From positions 1 through 64,000 of the forward strand of contig DATNQD010000036.1 of NCBI GenBank assembly GCA_036702865.1: 64,000 nt of DNA, read 5' to 3'. This stretch comes from Trichocoleus sp. Lineage in GTDB: Bacteria > Cyanobacteriota > Cyanobacteriia > Elainellales > Elainellaceae. Both the position numbers and the translations under genes were made by a program. The stretch's first letter is position 1. Each line of letters opens with the position of its first letter. Of this stretch, positions 26,506-36,153 are shown piece after piece. The notes under the pieces were generated by a model. That model searched no databases, had not been told where the DNA came from, and saw nothing but the letters and a program-made list of their open reading frames with translations.

Positions 26506-29500
26506 GTGGTGGCGAATAGCTCAGATTCTGAACTCAACTATTTAATCGCACCTGAGATTAAAGACGATGAGTTTTATAGCTGGATTCAGCAGCTGGCGCA
26601 ACGCCAAGATATCAAAACGGTTCTAGAAATCGGCTCTTCGTCGGGCGGAGGCAGTACAGAAGCATTTGTTAAGGGGCTGCGGCAAAACCCGAATCAGCCT
26701 GTGATGTACTGTATGGAGGTTTCTAAGCCGCGATTTGAGTCACTGCGCGATCGATATGCCAGCGAAGGATTCGTTCAATGCTACAACGTCTCTTCAGTGG
26801 CATTGGATCAGTTTCCTAGCCCAAATGAAGTAGTTGCCTTCTACGAGCAGGTTGAATCACCGCTGAGACAGTTTCCAGTAGAGCAGGTCGTTGGCTGGCT
26901 GCGTCAGGATATCGAGTATGTTCGATCGTCCGGCATTTGGAGCAACGGCATTCGGCAGATCAAAACCGAGAATCAAATTGAAACCTTTGATCTGGTTCTG
27001 ATTGATGGCTCTGAGTTTACAGGTGATGTCGAGCTTGAAGAAGTTTATGGCGCAAAATTCATTTTATTAGACGATATTTGCACCTTTAAGAACTACAAAA
27101 GCCATCAGCAACTGTTAGCAGACCCAAACTATGCTCTGATTGCCCAAAATCTATCCCTCCGTAACGGCTACTCTATTTTTAAGCGGGTTGATTCACAGCA
27201 GGTTCAGCAAAGCGCTATTGACCTCCCCATCCATTTCTTCACGATCGTCCTGAACGGCGAACCCTTTATCCGTTACCACATTGAGGCTTTCAAGCAGCTT
27301 CCGTTTAAGTGGCACTGGCACATCATTGAAGGCGTAGCTGAACTGAAACATGACACAGCTTGGAGCTTGCATCATGGTGGGCAAGTCACCGATGAACTGC
27401 ATCAAAACGGGCGGAGCAAGGACGGCACCACTGCTTATTTAGATGAACTAGCAGCTAAGTACCCAGAGAACATCACAGTTTACCGTAAGCCAGAGAATGT
27501 GTTCTGGGACGGCAAGCGAGAAATGGTGAATGCGCCGCTAGAGAACATTAATGAAGCCTGCCTGCTTTGGCAAGTTGATGCTGATGAACTCTGGACTATG
27601 GAGCAGATCTGCACAATGCGGCAGATGTTTCTCGATCGTCCTGAAAAAACGGCCGCTTATTATTGGTGCTCTTATTTTGTCGGGGAAAACCTCGTTATTA
27701 CTTCGCGCAACTGCTACACACAGAACCCGAAACAAGAGTGGCTCCGCACTTGGCGTTTTCAGCCTGGGATGATTTGGGCTGCCCATGAGCCACCCCAACT
27801 GGTGAAGCCTCTCTCTCATACTAAGAACCAAGATATTGCCGCCATTCAACCATTCCTGCATCACGAGACAGAGCAAAAAGGACTGGTCTTCCAGCATTTT
27901 GCTTATGTGACTCCAGAGCAGCTTCGCTTCAAAGAGCAGTACTACGGCTATCAAAATGCAGTCTCACACTGGCAATCGCTTCAGACGCAAACCGAATTTC
28001 CGGTGCTGCTGCGAGACCATTTTTCCTGGGTCGTTGATGAAACGCTGGTAGAACCTGCTTCAGTTTGCGGCATTGCGCCGATCGCCCAAAAATATCCCCA
28101 TGCTCAAGCCTGGCATTTTCTATCTTCATCAGATTATAAGCAGCAAGCCATGCAAGTGAAAAAGCCATTTCCGCAGATCGTCATTGATGGTGTCTTCTTC
28201 CAAATTGCCAACTCTGGGATTGCACGGGTTTGGAAATCACTGCTGGAAGAGTGGGCAGAGACTGATTTAGCAAAACATCTAGTTGTGCTTGACCGAGATG
28301 GTACAGCGCCTCGCATCCCTGGCATTCGTTACCGTCCAGTCCGACGTTTTGACTATAGTCACACTGGATCAGATGCAGAAATGCTGCAAGAGATCTGTGA
28401 TGAAAAGGGTGCAGACTTATTTATTTCCACCTATTACACAGCACCACTCACAACGCCTTCGGTTTTTATGGCGTATGACATGATCCCAGAAGCCGTGGGG
28501 ATGGACTTAAACGAAATTGGCTGGCGCGAGAAGCATTACGGCATTATGCATGCCTGCCGCTACATCACCATTTCTGAAAGTACCGCCCGTGATCTGCTTA
28601 AGTTTTTCCCCAATATTCCAGAATGGGCAGTCACCGTTGCCCACTGTGGTATCCCCAAAGGCTTTTCGCCTGCCACTGCTGAAGCCGTTGAGCAATTTAA
28701 GACACAACATCATCTCACGAAGCCCTATTACCTGATGGTGGGCGATCGCACCGGGGCAAACGGCTATAAAAATGGAATTCTCTTCTTCCGGGCGCTGAAT
28801 CAGTTGCCCAAAGACAAAGATTTTGCGGTGGTTTGTGTCGGCGGATGGAAAGAGTTTGAGCCAGAACTGGCAGCACTCGCTAAAGATGTGGAACTCCACA
28901 AATTACATCTATCAGATGAAGAACTGAAAGCGGCTTATTCCGGGGCGATCGCCCTCGTCTATCCTTCCAAGTATGAAGGGTTTGGCTTACCCATTGCAGA
29001 AGCATTAGCTTGCGGTTGTCCGGTCATCACCTGTCACAGTTCCTCAATTCCAGAAGTCGCAGGCGAAGCAGCCATTTACGTCAGCCCCCATCGTGTTGAA
29101 GAAATGATGCAAGCATTGCAGGATGTTCGCAAGCCAGAGATCCGGGAGCGATTGATTGCGAAGGGACTGGAGCAAGTTCAGCATTTCTCGTGGTCAAAAA
29201 TGGCAGAGATCGTGAAAGGTGTTCTACTGGAAGCAGCAGAGAAGTTAAAACAAGGTTCCCTGACACAAGTTTCCCCAATCTGGAAAGAATTTCGGAAATT
29301 ACAGGCTCACAGCCAACAAGCAACTATTCCTATTCAGCCGAATCCAGCCGAATTACAGGTAGTGCAGAGCCAAGTTCACGCATTGCAAGAGCAGGTCAAC
29401 CACGTGCAGGAACAACTCAAATTAGCTCGGAATCAACTGAGGAAAACGAAAGAGGAATTAGAACAAACTCAAGGTCGTCTTGGGGAAGCTGAGGGCATGG

Positions 29501-29589
29501 TCGAAGCCATGAAAACCAGTAAGTTTTGGAAGCTGCGATCGAGCTGGTTCCGTTTTAAGCGAAAGCTGGGCTTGCCTACCAATGAATAG
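26506..29589 (+). CDS. Methyltransferase-like / GT2-like / GT4 fusion with coiled coil and FWKLR tail
   Basis: 1027 residues with four parts. Residues about 1-225: Rossmann-like domain with TVLEIGSSSGGGSTEAF and VLIDGSEFTG, resembling class I methyltransferases. About 240-545: a GT2-like or glycosyl-hydrolase-associated segment (IVLNGEPFIRYHIEAFKQLP; QVDADELW with acidic metal-type residues). About 552-935: a GT4 glycosyltransferase (IVIDGVFFQIANSGIARVWK; YPSKYEGFGLPIAEALACGC with the E-x7-E motif). About 945-1000: coiled coil. The last 28 residues are the tail EAMKTSKFWKLR. The start is one of two adjacent GTG codons (26506 or 26509) after GAGG. It probably adds at least two sugars, or one plus a methyl, to a glycan. 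It is in a tight array with neighbours at 29634-35989. Confidence 0.85.
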   Translation: MVANSSDSELNYLIAPEIKDDEFYSWIQQLAQRQDIKTVLEIGSSSGGGSTEAFVKGLRQNPNQPVMYCMEVSKPRFESLRDRYASEGFVQCYNVSSVALDQFPSPNEVVAFYEQVESPLRQFPVEQVVGWLRQDIEYVRSSGIWSNGIRQIKTENQIETFDLVLIDGSEFTGDVELEEVYGAKFILLDDICTFKNYKSHQQLLADPNYALIAQNLSLRNGYSIFKRVDSQQVQQSAIDLPIHFFTIVLNGEPFIRYHIEAFKQLPFKWHWHIIEGVAELKHDTAWSLHHGGQVTDELHQNGRSKDGTTAYLDELAAKYPENITVYRKPENVFWDGKREMVNAPLENINEACLLWQVDADELWTMEQICTMRQMFLDRPEKTAAYYWCSYFVGENLVITSRNCYTQNPKQEWLRTWRFQPGMIWAAHEPPQLVKPLSHTKNQDIAAIQPFLHHETEQKGLVFQHFAYVTPEQLRFKEQYYGYQNAVSHWQSLQTQTEFPVLLRDHFSWVVDETLVEPASVCGIAPIAQKYPHAQAWHFLSSSDYKQQAMQVKKPFPQIVIDGVFFQIANSGIARVWKSLLEEWAETDLAKHLVVLDRDGTAPRIPGIRYRPVRRFDYSHTGSDAEMLQEICDEKGADLFISTYYTAPLTTPSVFMAYDMIPEAVGMDLNEIGWREKHYGIMHACRYITISESTARDLLKFFPNIPEWAVTVAHCGIPKGFSPATAEAVEQFKTQHHLTKPYYLMVGDRTGANGYKNGILFFRALNQLPKDKDFAVVCVGGWKEFEPELAALAKDVELHKLHLSDEELKAAYSGAIALVYPSKYEGFGLPIAEALACGCPVITCHSSSIPEVAGEAAIYVSPHRVEEMMQALQDVRKPEIRERLIAKGLEQVQHFSWSKMAEIVKGVLLEAAEKLKQGSLTQVSPIWKEFRKLQAHSQQATIPIQPNPAELQVVQSQVHALQEQVNHVQEQLKLARNQLRKTKEELEQTQGRLGEAEGMVEAMKTSKFWKLRSSWFRFKRKLGLPTNE

Positions 29590-29633
29590 GCTATGTTGTG
29601 TGTCAGTAATTAGTTTTGGGAATTGGTTACCCT

Positions 29634-31535
29634 ATGAGTGAGCAGGCAATCAATATTCAAGAAAATCTCTCCATCACCTCGTTGATGACTTATGAGGAAA
29701 TTAGAGAAGCAGTTGAATCTGTTGATGGATTTCTTATTCCCGGGCAAGAGGAATATCTTTTTAATAAGGTGAGAAGCCTTTCTAATGATGCAGTAATTGT
29801 GGAAATTGGCAGCTTTAGGGGCAGGTCTACCGTTGCAATAGGGTATGCCTGTCTGGGAACTCGTCGCAAAATTTATTGCATTGACACCTGGAGAAAAACC
29901 ACCTGGGAAGGTCACAGCAATGATTGTCCTGAAGAAGATTTCTTTCCAATATGGCAGCAGAATATTGAGAAGAATGGGCTTGGAGAATATGTTATTCCAC
30001 TACGCGGATATTCTCATGAAATTCTCAGCCAATGGTGTGAAATAGTTGGACAAATTCCAATCGATTTCATTTTCATTGATGGCAGCCATGAATATCACAA
30101 TGTCGTTAAAGACTTTGAATTGTCCTTTCCTTTAGTAAGCATGGGTGGCTGGATGGCATTTCATGATGTCACACCAGAATGGTCAGGTTCAGAGCGAGCT
30201 TGGCATGAAGTTGCAAGACTATCTCTTAATCATCATGAATATTGCTCTTCAATTGCATGTGGTCAAAAAACAGTAGAATTTCAATCTGAAAAGGCAGAAC
30301 AACTCCTTGTCAAGCAGTTGGTTCAACCAGGCATAACTGTCTTTGATGTTGGGGCAAATATCGGAGAGTATACTGTCTTATTTAGTCAGTTGGTGGGAGA
30401 AGAGGGAAAGGTTTATGCTTTTGAACCTGCTTCAACGACATTTAAAACATTAAAGAGACGGCTAGAGAGCTATCAATGCCAGAATGTTATTCCTCTTAAA
30501 CAGGCAGTGTTTTCAAATAATGGTAACGTTGAACTGAATGAATTTCCTGATCAGTACTCTGGTTGGAATACAATCGGGCATCCTGAGATGGATGATCCAG
30601 AAAATCCGTCTCAAAAAGTGTCAATCGTTAAAACTGAGATTGTTAAAACTATCACACTAGATGCTTTCTGCCAAGAACAAGGAATTGAACAGATTGGCTA
30701 TTTGAAAGTTGATGTGGAAGGTGCAGAGAAAGATGTTCTTTCTGGAGCAGTGCATTTATTAAGTAAAAAGGCGATCGATTTTATTCAGTTTGAAGTTTCT
30801 CAAAATATGTTGAATGGGCTCAATCGCACTGCGAAGGACGTGTTTGAAATACTCATCCAACATGGCTATCAGTGCCACCGTATTCAAGCCGATGGCGAGT
30901 TGGGTGAAGAAGTCGCAGATTCTTCTGCCTTTTACGAAAACTACATTGCTTTTCCTATACTATCAGCTCAGATTAAAGCAATTTTAGGTAACTTGCCAAG
31001 CAAGCTGCAATATACGAGAGGCCAGTTACAGAATACAAAAGACATATACAACCAAACACAAGTACGCCTTCAACAAACAAACAAACAGCTTCAGCAAGCA
31101 GAGCAAACTTTAGAGCAAACTTTGTCTCTTCTTAAGAAGACAGAGGATCAACGAGTTTCAGTTCAAACAGAACTCTATGTGCTTCAGGAAAAGCTTGCAG
31201 AAGAACAAGCAAATCACTGTAAAACTTTTGAACAGCTCGGAGATGCTCGATCGCAGTTTGAGCAAACCTTTAAACAGCTCGGAGATGCTCGATCGCAGTT
31301 TGAGCAAACCCAAGCACTCCTCCAAACAACTCAACAGCAGCTTCAAAGTACCGAAGAAAAATTACAGAATAAGCAGCAAAGATTCGATCGTAGAGTCAGT
31401 GAACTCAAGGGTAAATTAGATGATCTACGGCAGGAATTAGAGGCAAAACAAAATGAGATTGAAGCGATGAAGTCAAGCAAGTTCTGGAAGCTTCGTGAAA
31501 AGTGGATCAGCCTCAAGCAGCGCATCAAAATATAA
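29634..31535 (+). CDS. Double methyltransferase (Methyltransf_24 + FkbM) with coiled coil and FWKLR tail
   Basis: 633 residues. About 25-200: class I methyltransferase (VEIGSFRGRSTVAIGYAC; FIFIDGSHEY; FHDVTPEW). About 228-430: a second, FkbM-type methyltransferase (VFDVGANIGEYTVLF; VYAFEPAST; YLKVDVEGAEKDVLSGA). About 455-605: long Gln/Glu-rich coiled coil. The final 25 residues are the tail IEAMKSSKFWKLREKW. Two methyltransferases in one chain suggest methylation of two positions or two substrates. A tandem 42-bp duplication lies in the coil. ATG 29634 is preferred over an in-frame TTG 18 nt upstream. It lies 44 nt after the previous gene. Confidence 0.88.
   Translation: MSEQAINIQENLSITSLMTYEEIREAVESVDGFLIPGQEEYLFNKVRSLSNDAVIVEIGSFRGRSTVAIGYACLGTRRKIYCIDTWRKTTWEGHSNDCPEEDFFPIWQQNIEKNGLGEYVIPLRGYSHEILSQWCEIVGQIPIDFIFIDGSHEYHNVVKDFELSFPLVSMGGWMAFHDVTPEWSGSERAWHEVARLSLNHHEYCSSIACGQKTVEFQSEKAEQLLVKQLVQPGITVFDVGANIGEYTVLFSQLVGEEGKVYAFEPASTTFKTLKRRLESYQCQNVIPLKQAVFSNNGNVELNEFPDQYSGWNTIGHPEMDDPENPSQKVSIVKTEIVKTITLDAFCQEQGIEQIGYLKVDVEGAEKDVLSGAVHLLSKKAIDFIQFEVSQNMLNGLNRTAKDVFEILIQHGYQCHRIQADGELGEEVADSSAFYENYIAFPILSAQIKAILGNLPSKLQYTRGQLQNTKDIYNQTQVRLQQTNKQLQQAEQTLEQTLSLLKKTEDQRVSVQTELYVLQEKLAEEQANHCKTFEQLGDARSQFEQTFKQLGDARSQFEQTQALLQTTQQQLQSTEEKLQNKQQRFDRRVSELKGKLDDLRQELEAKQNEIEAMKSSKFWKLREKWISLKQRIKI
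31227..31310 (+). repeat. 42-bp tandem duplication in coiled-coil coding sequence
   Basis: Two adjacent 42-bp copies, differing at one base (31230 G versus 31272 A), each encoding F(E/K)QLGDARSQFEQT. The unit is 14 codons, exactly two heptads, so duplication preserves coiled-coil register. The near-identity points to recent origin. Confidence 0.9.
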
Positions 31536-31588
31536 TCGAATGTTTTTATAGCATTCTTATCTCAAGTTGTTCATTAGGAATTAATGAT

Positions 31589-32590
31589 ATGACGAACGAA
31601 GCAACCAGTGTAATGACAGATGAAATCACTCAATTAAGTGCAGTAGCCCAGGCGGAACAAGTAGATGGTTGGATGACTGCTGCTGAACTCAATTGGCTTT
31701 ATGAACACGCTTATGGTGCATCTATTGAAATTGGCAGCCATAAAGGTCGGAGTGCAACGGTTTTGGCACTGAAGCTAAAACAGTCTGGTGGGCAATTGTC
31801 TTGTGTCGACTGCTGGTGGGAAGAAGAGATTTATCAAGAGTTTTTGTCCAATATTGCCAAGGTAGACTTTCCAGTATCTGCTCTGCGAATGAGCAGTGTC
31901 CAGGCTGTTGAACAGTTTCCAGATCAAAGCCTAGACTTTGTATTCATTGATTCATCTCATGAATATGATGATACTGTTGCAGAAATTCTCGCTTGGCTGC
32001 CCAAACTACGTCCTGAAGGCTTATTGTGTGGACATGATTATACCCATCCTGCCTTCCCAGGACTCGACCGGGCAGTTCAAGAACTCTGCTATGGTTTTGA
32101 ACATCCCGTTGACAGCATTTGGGCAATTCGGGTGAGCCAGTTTAATCCGAGCCACCGACGTATGTTTGAATTGTTGCGGCAGGCAATAATTGATTTAGCG
32201 CAAACCCAAGCACAGCTACAGCAGACTCAAGCAGAGTATCAATTTACGCAAGCGCAGCCACAGCAGACTCAAGCACAATTACAGCAAATACAAACACAGC
32301 ATCATGTTATAGAGGAACAGCTACAGCAGACTCAGCAACAATCTACCGAGACTTTACAGGCTACTTCTGTAGAATTAAGCCAAACTCAAGCAGAATTACA
32401 ACAAGCTCAACAGCAGCTTGGTAAGGTACAGAATCGGGTTCAGAAGTTGAAGGCTAAAGCGGAACATTTACAGTCTCAACTTGAGAGTAGCTTGAATGAG
32501 ATCGAAGCGATGAAATCAAGCAAGTTTTGGAAGCTTCGCACGAAGTGGGTTGGCTTAAAGCGCAAAGTTGGTTTTTCATCTGAAAAATGA
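31589..32590 (+). CDS. Class I methyltransferase with coiled coil and FWKLR tail
   Basis: 333 residues. Residues about 20-200 are a methyltransferase of the Methyltransf_24 group: IEIGSHKGRSATVLALKLK, LSCVDCWW, FVFIDSSHEYDDTV and GHDYTHPAFPG. It is related to the first domain of the preceding gene. Residues 205-300 are a Gln-rich coiled coil (repeated QTQAQLQQ), and the last 29 are the tail IEAMKSSKFWKLRTKW. The frame is open further upstream, but TAGGAA about 10 nt before ATG 31589 decides the start. The substrate is unknown. The next gene follows after 19 nt. Confidence 0.88.
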   Translation: MTNEATSVMTDEITQLSAVAQAEQVDGWMTAAELNWLYEHAYGASIEIGSHKGRSATVLALKLKQSGGQLSCVDCWWEEEIYQEFLSNIAKVDFPVSALRMSSVQAVEQFPDQSLDFVFIDSSHEYDDTVAEILAWLPKLRPEGLLCGHDYTHPAFPGLDRAVQELCYGFEHPVDSIWAIRVSQFNPSHRRMFELLRQAIIDLAQTQAQLQQTQAEYQFTQAQPQQTQAQLQQIQTQHHVIEEQLQQTQQQSTETLQATSVELSQTQAELQQAQQQLGKVQNRVQKLKAKAEHLQSQLESSLNEIEAMKSSKFWKLRTKWVGLKRKVGFSSEK

Positions 32591-32609
32591 AGAATAGGTT
32601 AATTTTTGC

Positions 32610-33593
32610 ATGAAAGTTTCTGTAATCACCGTCTGCAAAAACTCAGAAAAAACGATCGATCAAGCTATTCGAAGCGTTATGAATCAACGTTATTTGGAGC
32701 TTGAATATATTGTTGTAGATGGTGATTCAACAGACGGAACCAAGGCAATTATTGATCAGTATGCCGATCGTGTTGCTCACTACATTAGTGAACCCGATCG
32801 CGGTATTTATGCCGCAATGAATAAAGGAATTCAGTTGGCAACTGGATCATTTCTCTACTTCTTGAATTCCGATGACTATTTGTATGATGCAGATGTGATC
32901 AAAGACCTAGTTGAGTTTGCCAAAAGCCATCCTAATTGCGATTTAATTTACGGCGATCACGAAGCGAGGTTTCTCAACGGAGATACTGCTATTTATCAAC
33001 CTGTCTTACCTGAAGCGATGCTGGCAGAGTTTATTTGTCTAGGTGATAATCATTTGCATCAGCCGACCAGTTTTTTTCGAGCCAATCTGTTTGAGCGAGT
33101 TGGATTGTTCAACGAAACTCGTAAAATCACCTCAGATTACGAATGGTTTCTCAACTTTTTGCAAGACTCAACACTGAAGCTTTGCTATTATCCTCGCCCG
33201 ATCGTCTCCTATGCTCATGGGGGAGCCTCCAGCAACATTCGATCGCTGTTTGAAGAAATATTTGCGATTCAAAACCAATCTTCAATTTGCCAGGAAACTC
33301 GTTGGCTGCTGAAGCGTCTAGACAAACTGCAAACGATGTTTGTGGATAAATATGAGTTGCTGGAGTCCACGAATCTACTCTCGATCGCCCGATACCGGGA
33401 TATTCAGGCGAGAGATACTGAGATTACGACATTAAAGACACGCTTAGCAGAAAAGAGGCAGGATGAATCACTGCAAGCGGAAATCGCAGCGTTGAAATCA
33501 GAAATTAACGCGATGAAAACGAGCAAGTTCTGGCAGCTAAGAACGCTCTGGTTTCGGGTCAAGAAGACGATCGGTTTGCCAACAGATGATTAA
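32610..33593 (+). CDS. GT2 glycosyltransferase with coiled coil and FWQLR tail
   Basis: 327 residues. Residues 1-225 are a GT2 domain (VSVITVCKNSEKTIDQAIRS; VVDGDSTDGT; SEPDRGIYAAMNKGI; FLNSDDYL), closely related to the gene at 25469. Residues about 235-300 are helical or coiled coil, and the last 29 carry the tail INAMKTSKFWQLRTLWF. ATG 32610 is 19 nt after the previous stop. The pairing of near-identical GT2 domains within one locus suggests duplication and then diverging acceptor specificity. Confidence 0.9.
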   Translation: MKVSVITVCKNSEKTIDQAIRSVMNQRYLELEYIVVDGDSTDGTKAIIDQYADRVAHYISEPDRGIYAAMNKGIQLATGSFLYFLNSDDYLYDADVIKDLVEFAKSHPNCDLIYGDHEARFLNGDTAIYQPVLPEAMLAEFICLGDNHLHQPTSFFRANLFERVGLFNETRKITSDYEWFLNFLQDSTLKLCYYPRPIVSYAHGGASSNIRSLFEEIFAIQNQSSICQETRWLLKRLDKLQTMFVDKYELLESTNLLSIARYRDIQARDTEITTLKTRLAEKRQDESLQAEIAALKSEINAMKTSKFWQLRTLWFRVKKTIGLPTDD

Positions 33594-33628
33594 ATAGTAG
33601 TTTGTGACATATTGAGGGGAGTGGAGCC

Positions 33629-35989
33629 GTGGCATTTCCAAGTCATGATGAGCAGTGGCTTCAAGTGCGAGATTTTCTGAAGCAGCGCATTCAGCCGTTA
33701 GATAGTATTCTCGCTCCCAACGATTTTCTTGAACTTTTTCCCGGCAGTTACCCCTATAACGTCTCACCGCTACTCTCGATCGATCGCCTGTTTTTTGCGG
33801 TCATTGATAAAAGTAGAGTGAGCGAAATTCACTCGCCGCTGGCACTCAAGATTGCCCAAACGTTTCATCCTGTCTTTGCCAACGAAGTCTTTGTTGTTTA
33901 CGGAAAAACTGCGGTCGAAAATCCTCCCTCTCTAGAGGGTAATGACCTTAAAGCATTGGTTCAACAGTTTGAGTCAAACGATCGCTTCTACGATCTGGAC
34001 TACGATTCAACCACTGCTGCCGTCATTGTCACCCGCAACCGTCCACAAGCGCTGGAACGATCGCTGCCCCAAATTCTGGCACTGAAGATTCCAACCGTTG
34101 TTGTGGATGATGGATCTGCCTCAGATTCTGCCTCACAAAACCAAGCCATTGCCGATCGCTACCAGATCCCCTTACTGTTCATCCCAGAACACCGAGAATC
34201 GGCTGCTGCCCTGAATGCGGGCGTGAGCTACTGGCTTGGTGATCCCTCGATCGCCTGGATCTCCTACTTTCAAGACAATGTAGAAGTCAAACCAAACCTG
34301 ATTCAAGTTCTACAAAAGGTTCAGGATGCGAAAGAGCGTCCCTTACTGGTCGGACAAGACGACCCAGACCACTTAACCCTACGATCAGAGACGATTAGCG
34401 GACATCCTGTGTTGCTGAAGCGATCGATGTCTGGCGGACATTTTCACGCCCATCGAGATTACTGGGCAGCAGTGCTCCCAATTCCAACTCCCTATCAGGT
34501 GGATGGGTCTAGCCGTGCGGTTGATGAAGACTGGTGGATTACTGCCTGGTCACCGCATTCGATCGCCAAACAAGGCGGTTATGTCGTCTGTGTGCCTGGT
34601 CTGGTTAATCGGGTTGAAGTGAAGCAGCCTGCAACGATCGCGCCTGTTCCTTCTGCTTCGGCTGAAACGAATTCCCAAACTGACAATCCCAGCTTAGAAG
34701 GGGTTAACGTTTTGGTGGATGGCTACAACTTGCAGTTAACCAAGGGAACCGGGATCAAAACCTACGGCTTGAGCTTGATTCAGGGGTTAACCGAATTGGG
34801 CGCAAATATTGATGTTTTGTTGAGCCGCAACGGGAACAAGAAGAATGCTGTTCTGGACGAAATTTATTTCTTCGACAATCAAAACAACAATCAAAACCTT
34901 TTGTTTCTTCTTAAGGGATTACTAAAATCCTTTTCGGGCCCTTTATATCGAGCGAAGCGACGCAAAACGTTCAGCAATTTTGTGGTGAAGCGAGGGCAAT
35001 ATAGCGAGGATTTCTTGAAGTATGCAGCCTCGTTTAATTTGCCCCAGTGCTACGATTTGGCGAATGCTTTATACAAAAAGCTGAACTACAGCACCAGCAT
35101 TACGGTTCCTGAAAAGATTGATATCTGGCACGCGACTTATCCCCTACCTATCCAGGTGCGCGGCGCGAAGAAAATTACAACCGTCCATGACATGATCCCG
35201 CTGCGGTTGCCTTACGCCACCTTAGATGACAAAGAAAACTTCTACTATAAAGTCCGAGATGCTTTAAAGGAATCTGCCGTCACTATCACTGTTTCCGAGC
35301 ATTCTAAGCAAGATTTATTAACTTACTTTGACGCTGATCCCGATCGCATTGTTGTTACCTATCAACCGATCGCGCTGCGCCCCTTAGAAGCCGGAGACAC
35401 TGAAGAAGAAATTGGCTTTTTCCTGAAGCGATATGGCTTGGAATATCAGAATTATCTGCTGTTTGTTGGGGCGATCGAGCCGAAGAAAAATGTCGGTCGG
35501 TTGCTCGATGCTTATTCGGTTTTGGACACAGAAATGCCGCTGGTAATTGTCGGCAAAAAGGGTTGGCTCTGGGAAGATGAACTGGGAAAAACTGCTTATC
35601 TGGCAGATAACAAAGAATCGAAAAAGAAGGTCAAGCTCCTAGAATATGTGTCAACAGATGCCCTCCGCTATCTTTATCGAGGCGCATATTGTCTAGCCTT
35701 TCCATCACTTTACGAAGGATTTGGTTTGCCGCCAGTGGAGGCGATGCATTTTGGCTGTCCCGTGATCACTTCAAACGTTTCTTGCTTACCTGAAATTTGT
35801 GGAAATGCTGCCCTCTATGTTGACCCTTACGATGTCAAGAGTATTCGGCAAAAGCTAGAAGAAATTTTGAGCGATCGACCCCTGCGCGATCAGTTAGCAA
35901 AAGCAGGCGAACGCAATGCGAAAAATTTCAGCATGGAGAATTATGTGAAGCGGCTTTATCAGGCTTATTCTAAGGCGTTAGAGATGTAG
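33629..35989 (+). CDS. GT2-like / GT4 glycosyltransferase fusion
   Basis: 786 residues. Residues 1-120 are not assigned. About 125-335 is GT2-like ([40 protein letters not shown]). After a Ser/Thr/Pro linker, about 362-780 is a GT4 glycosyltransferase ([58 protein letters not shown], the E-x7-E motif). The start is GTG 33629 with TTGAGGGGAG about 9 nt upstream. It closes the array and, unlike its neighbours, has no coiled coil or tail. A bidirectional terminator follows. Confidence 0.88.
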   Translation: MAFPSHDEQWLQVRDFLKQRIQPLDSILAPNDFLELFPGSYPYNVSPLLSIDRLFFAVIDKSRVSEIHSPLALKIAQTFHPVFANEVFVVYGKTAVENPPSLEGNDLKALVQQFESNDRFYDLDYDSTTAAVIVTRNRPQALERSLPQILALKIPTVVVDDGSASDSASQNQAIADRYQIPLLFIPEHRESAAALNAGVSYWLGDPSIAWISYFQDNVEVKPNLIQVLQKVQDAKERPLLVGQDDPDHLTLRSETISGHPVLLKRSMSGGHFHAHRDYWAAVLPIPTPYQVDGSSRAVDEDWWITAWSPHSIAKQGGYVVCVPGLVNRVEVKQPATIAPVPSASAETNSQTDNPSLEGVNVLVDGYNLQLTKGTGIKTYGLSLIQGLTELGANIDVLLSRNGNKKNAVLDEIYFFDNQNNNQNLLFLLKGLLKSFSGPLYRAKRRKTFSNFVVKRGQYSEDFLKYAASFNLPQCYDLANALYKKLNYSTSITVPEKIDIWHATYPLPIQVRGAKKITTVHDMIPLRLPYATLDDKENFYYKVRDALKESAVTITVSEHSKQDLLTYFDADPDRIVVTYQPIALRPLEAGDTEEEIGFFLKRYGLEYQNYLLFVGAIEPKKNVGRLLDAYSVLDTEMPLVIVGKKGWLWEDELGKTAYLADNKESKKKVKLLEYVSTDALRYLYRGAYCLAFPSLYEGFGLPPVEAMHFGCPVITSNVSCLPEICGNAALYVDPYDVKSIRQKLEEILSDRPLRDQLAKAGERNAKNFSMENYVKRLYQAYSKALEM

Positions 35990-36044
35990 TTCGAGATGGC
36001 TGATCAGTCATTTGATTCGTTCTGCCAAGTAATCTAACTGAATC

Positions 36045-36085
36045 AAAAAAAGAGGGTTGGCACTGCTTTCCCTCTTTCCTGTTTT
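36045..36085. terminator. Bidirectional intrinsic terminator
   Basis: AAAGAGGG (36049-36056) and CCCTCTTT (36070-36077) form an 8-bp stem with a 13-nt loop. A-rich sequence before and T-rich sequence after allow it to stop transcription from both directions, fitting its place between the convergent glycan array and comB. Confidence 0.75.
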
Positions 36086-36153
36086 ATGGCAATGAATGAG
36101 TCAAAATTCAGTAATTTAGAGGGCGATCGTTACTTGGATAGAATGACCAACAA

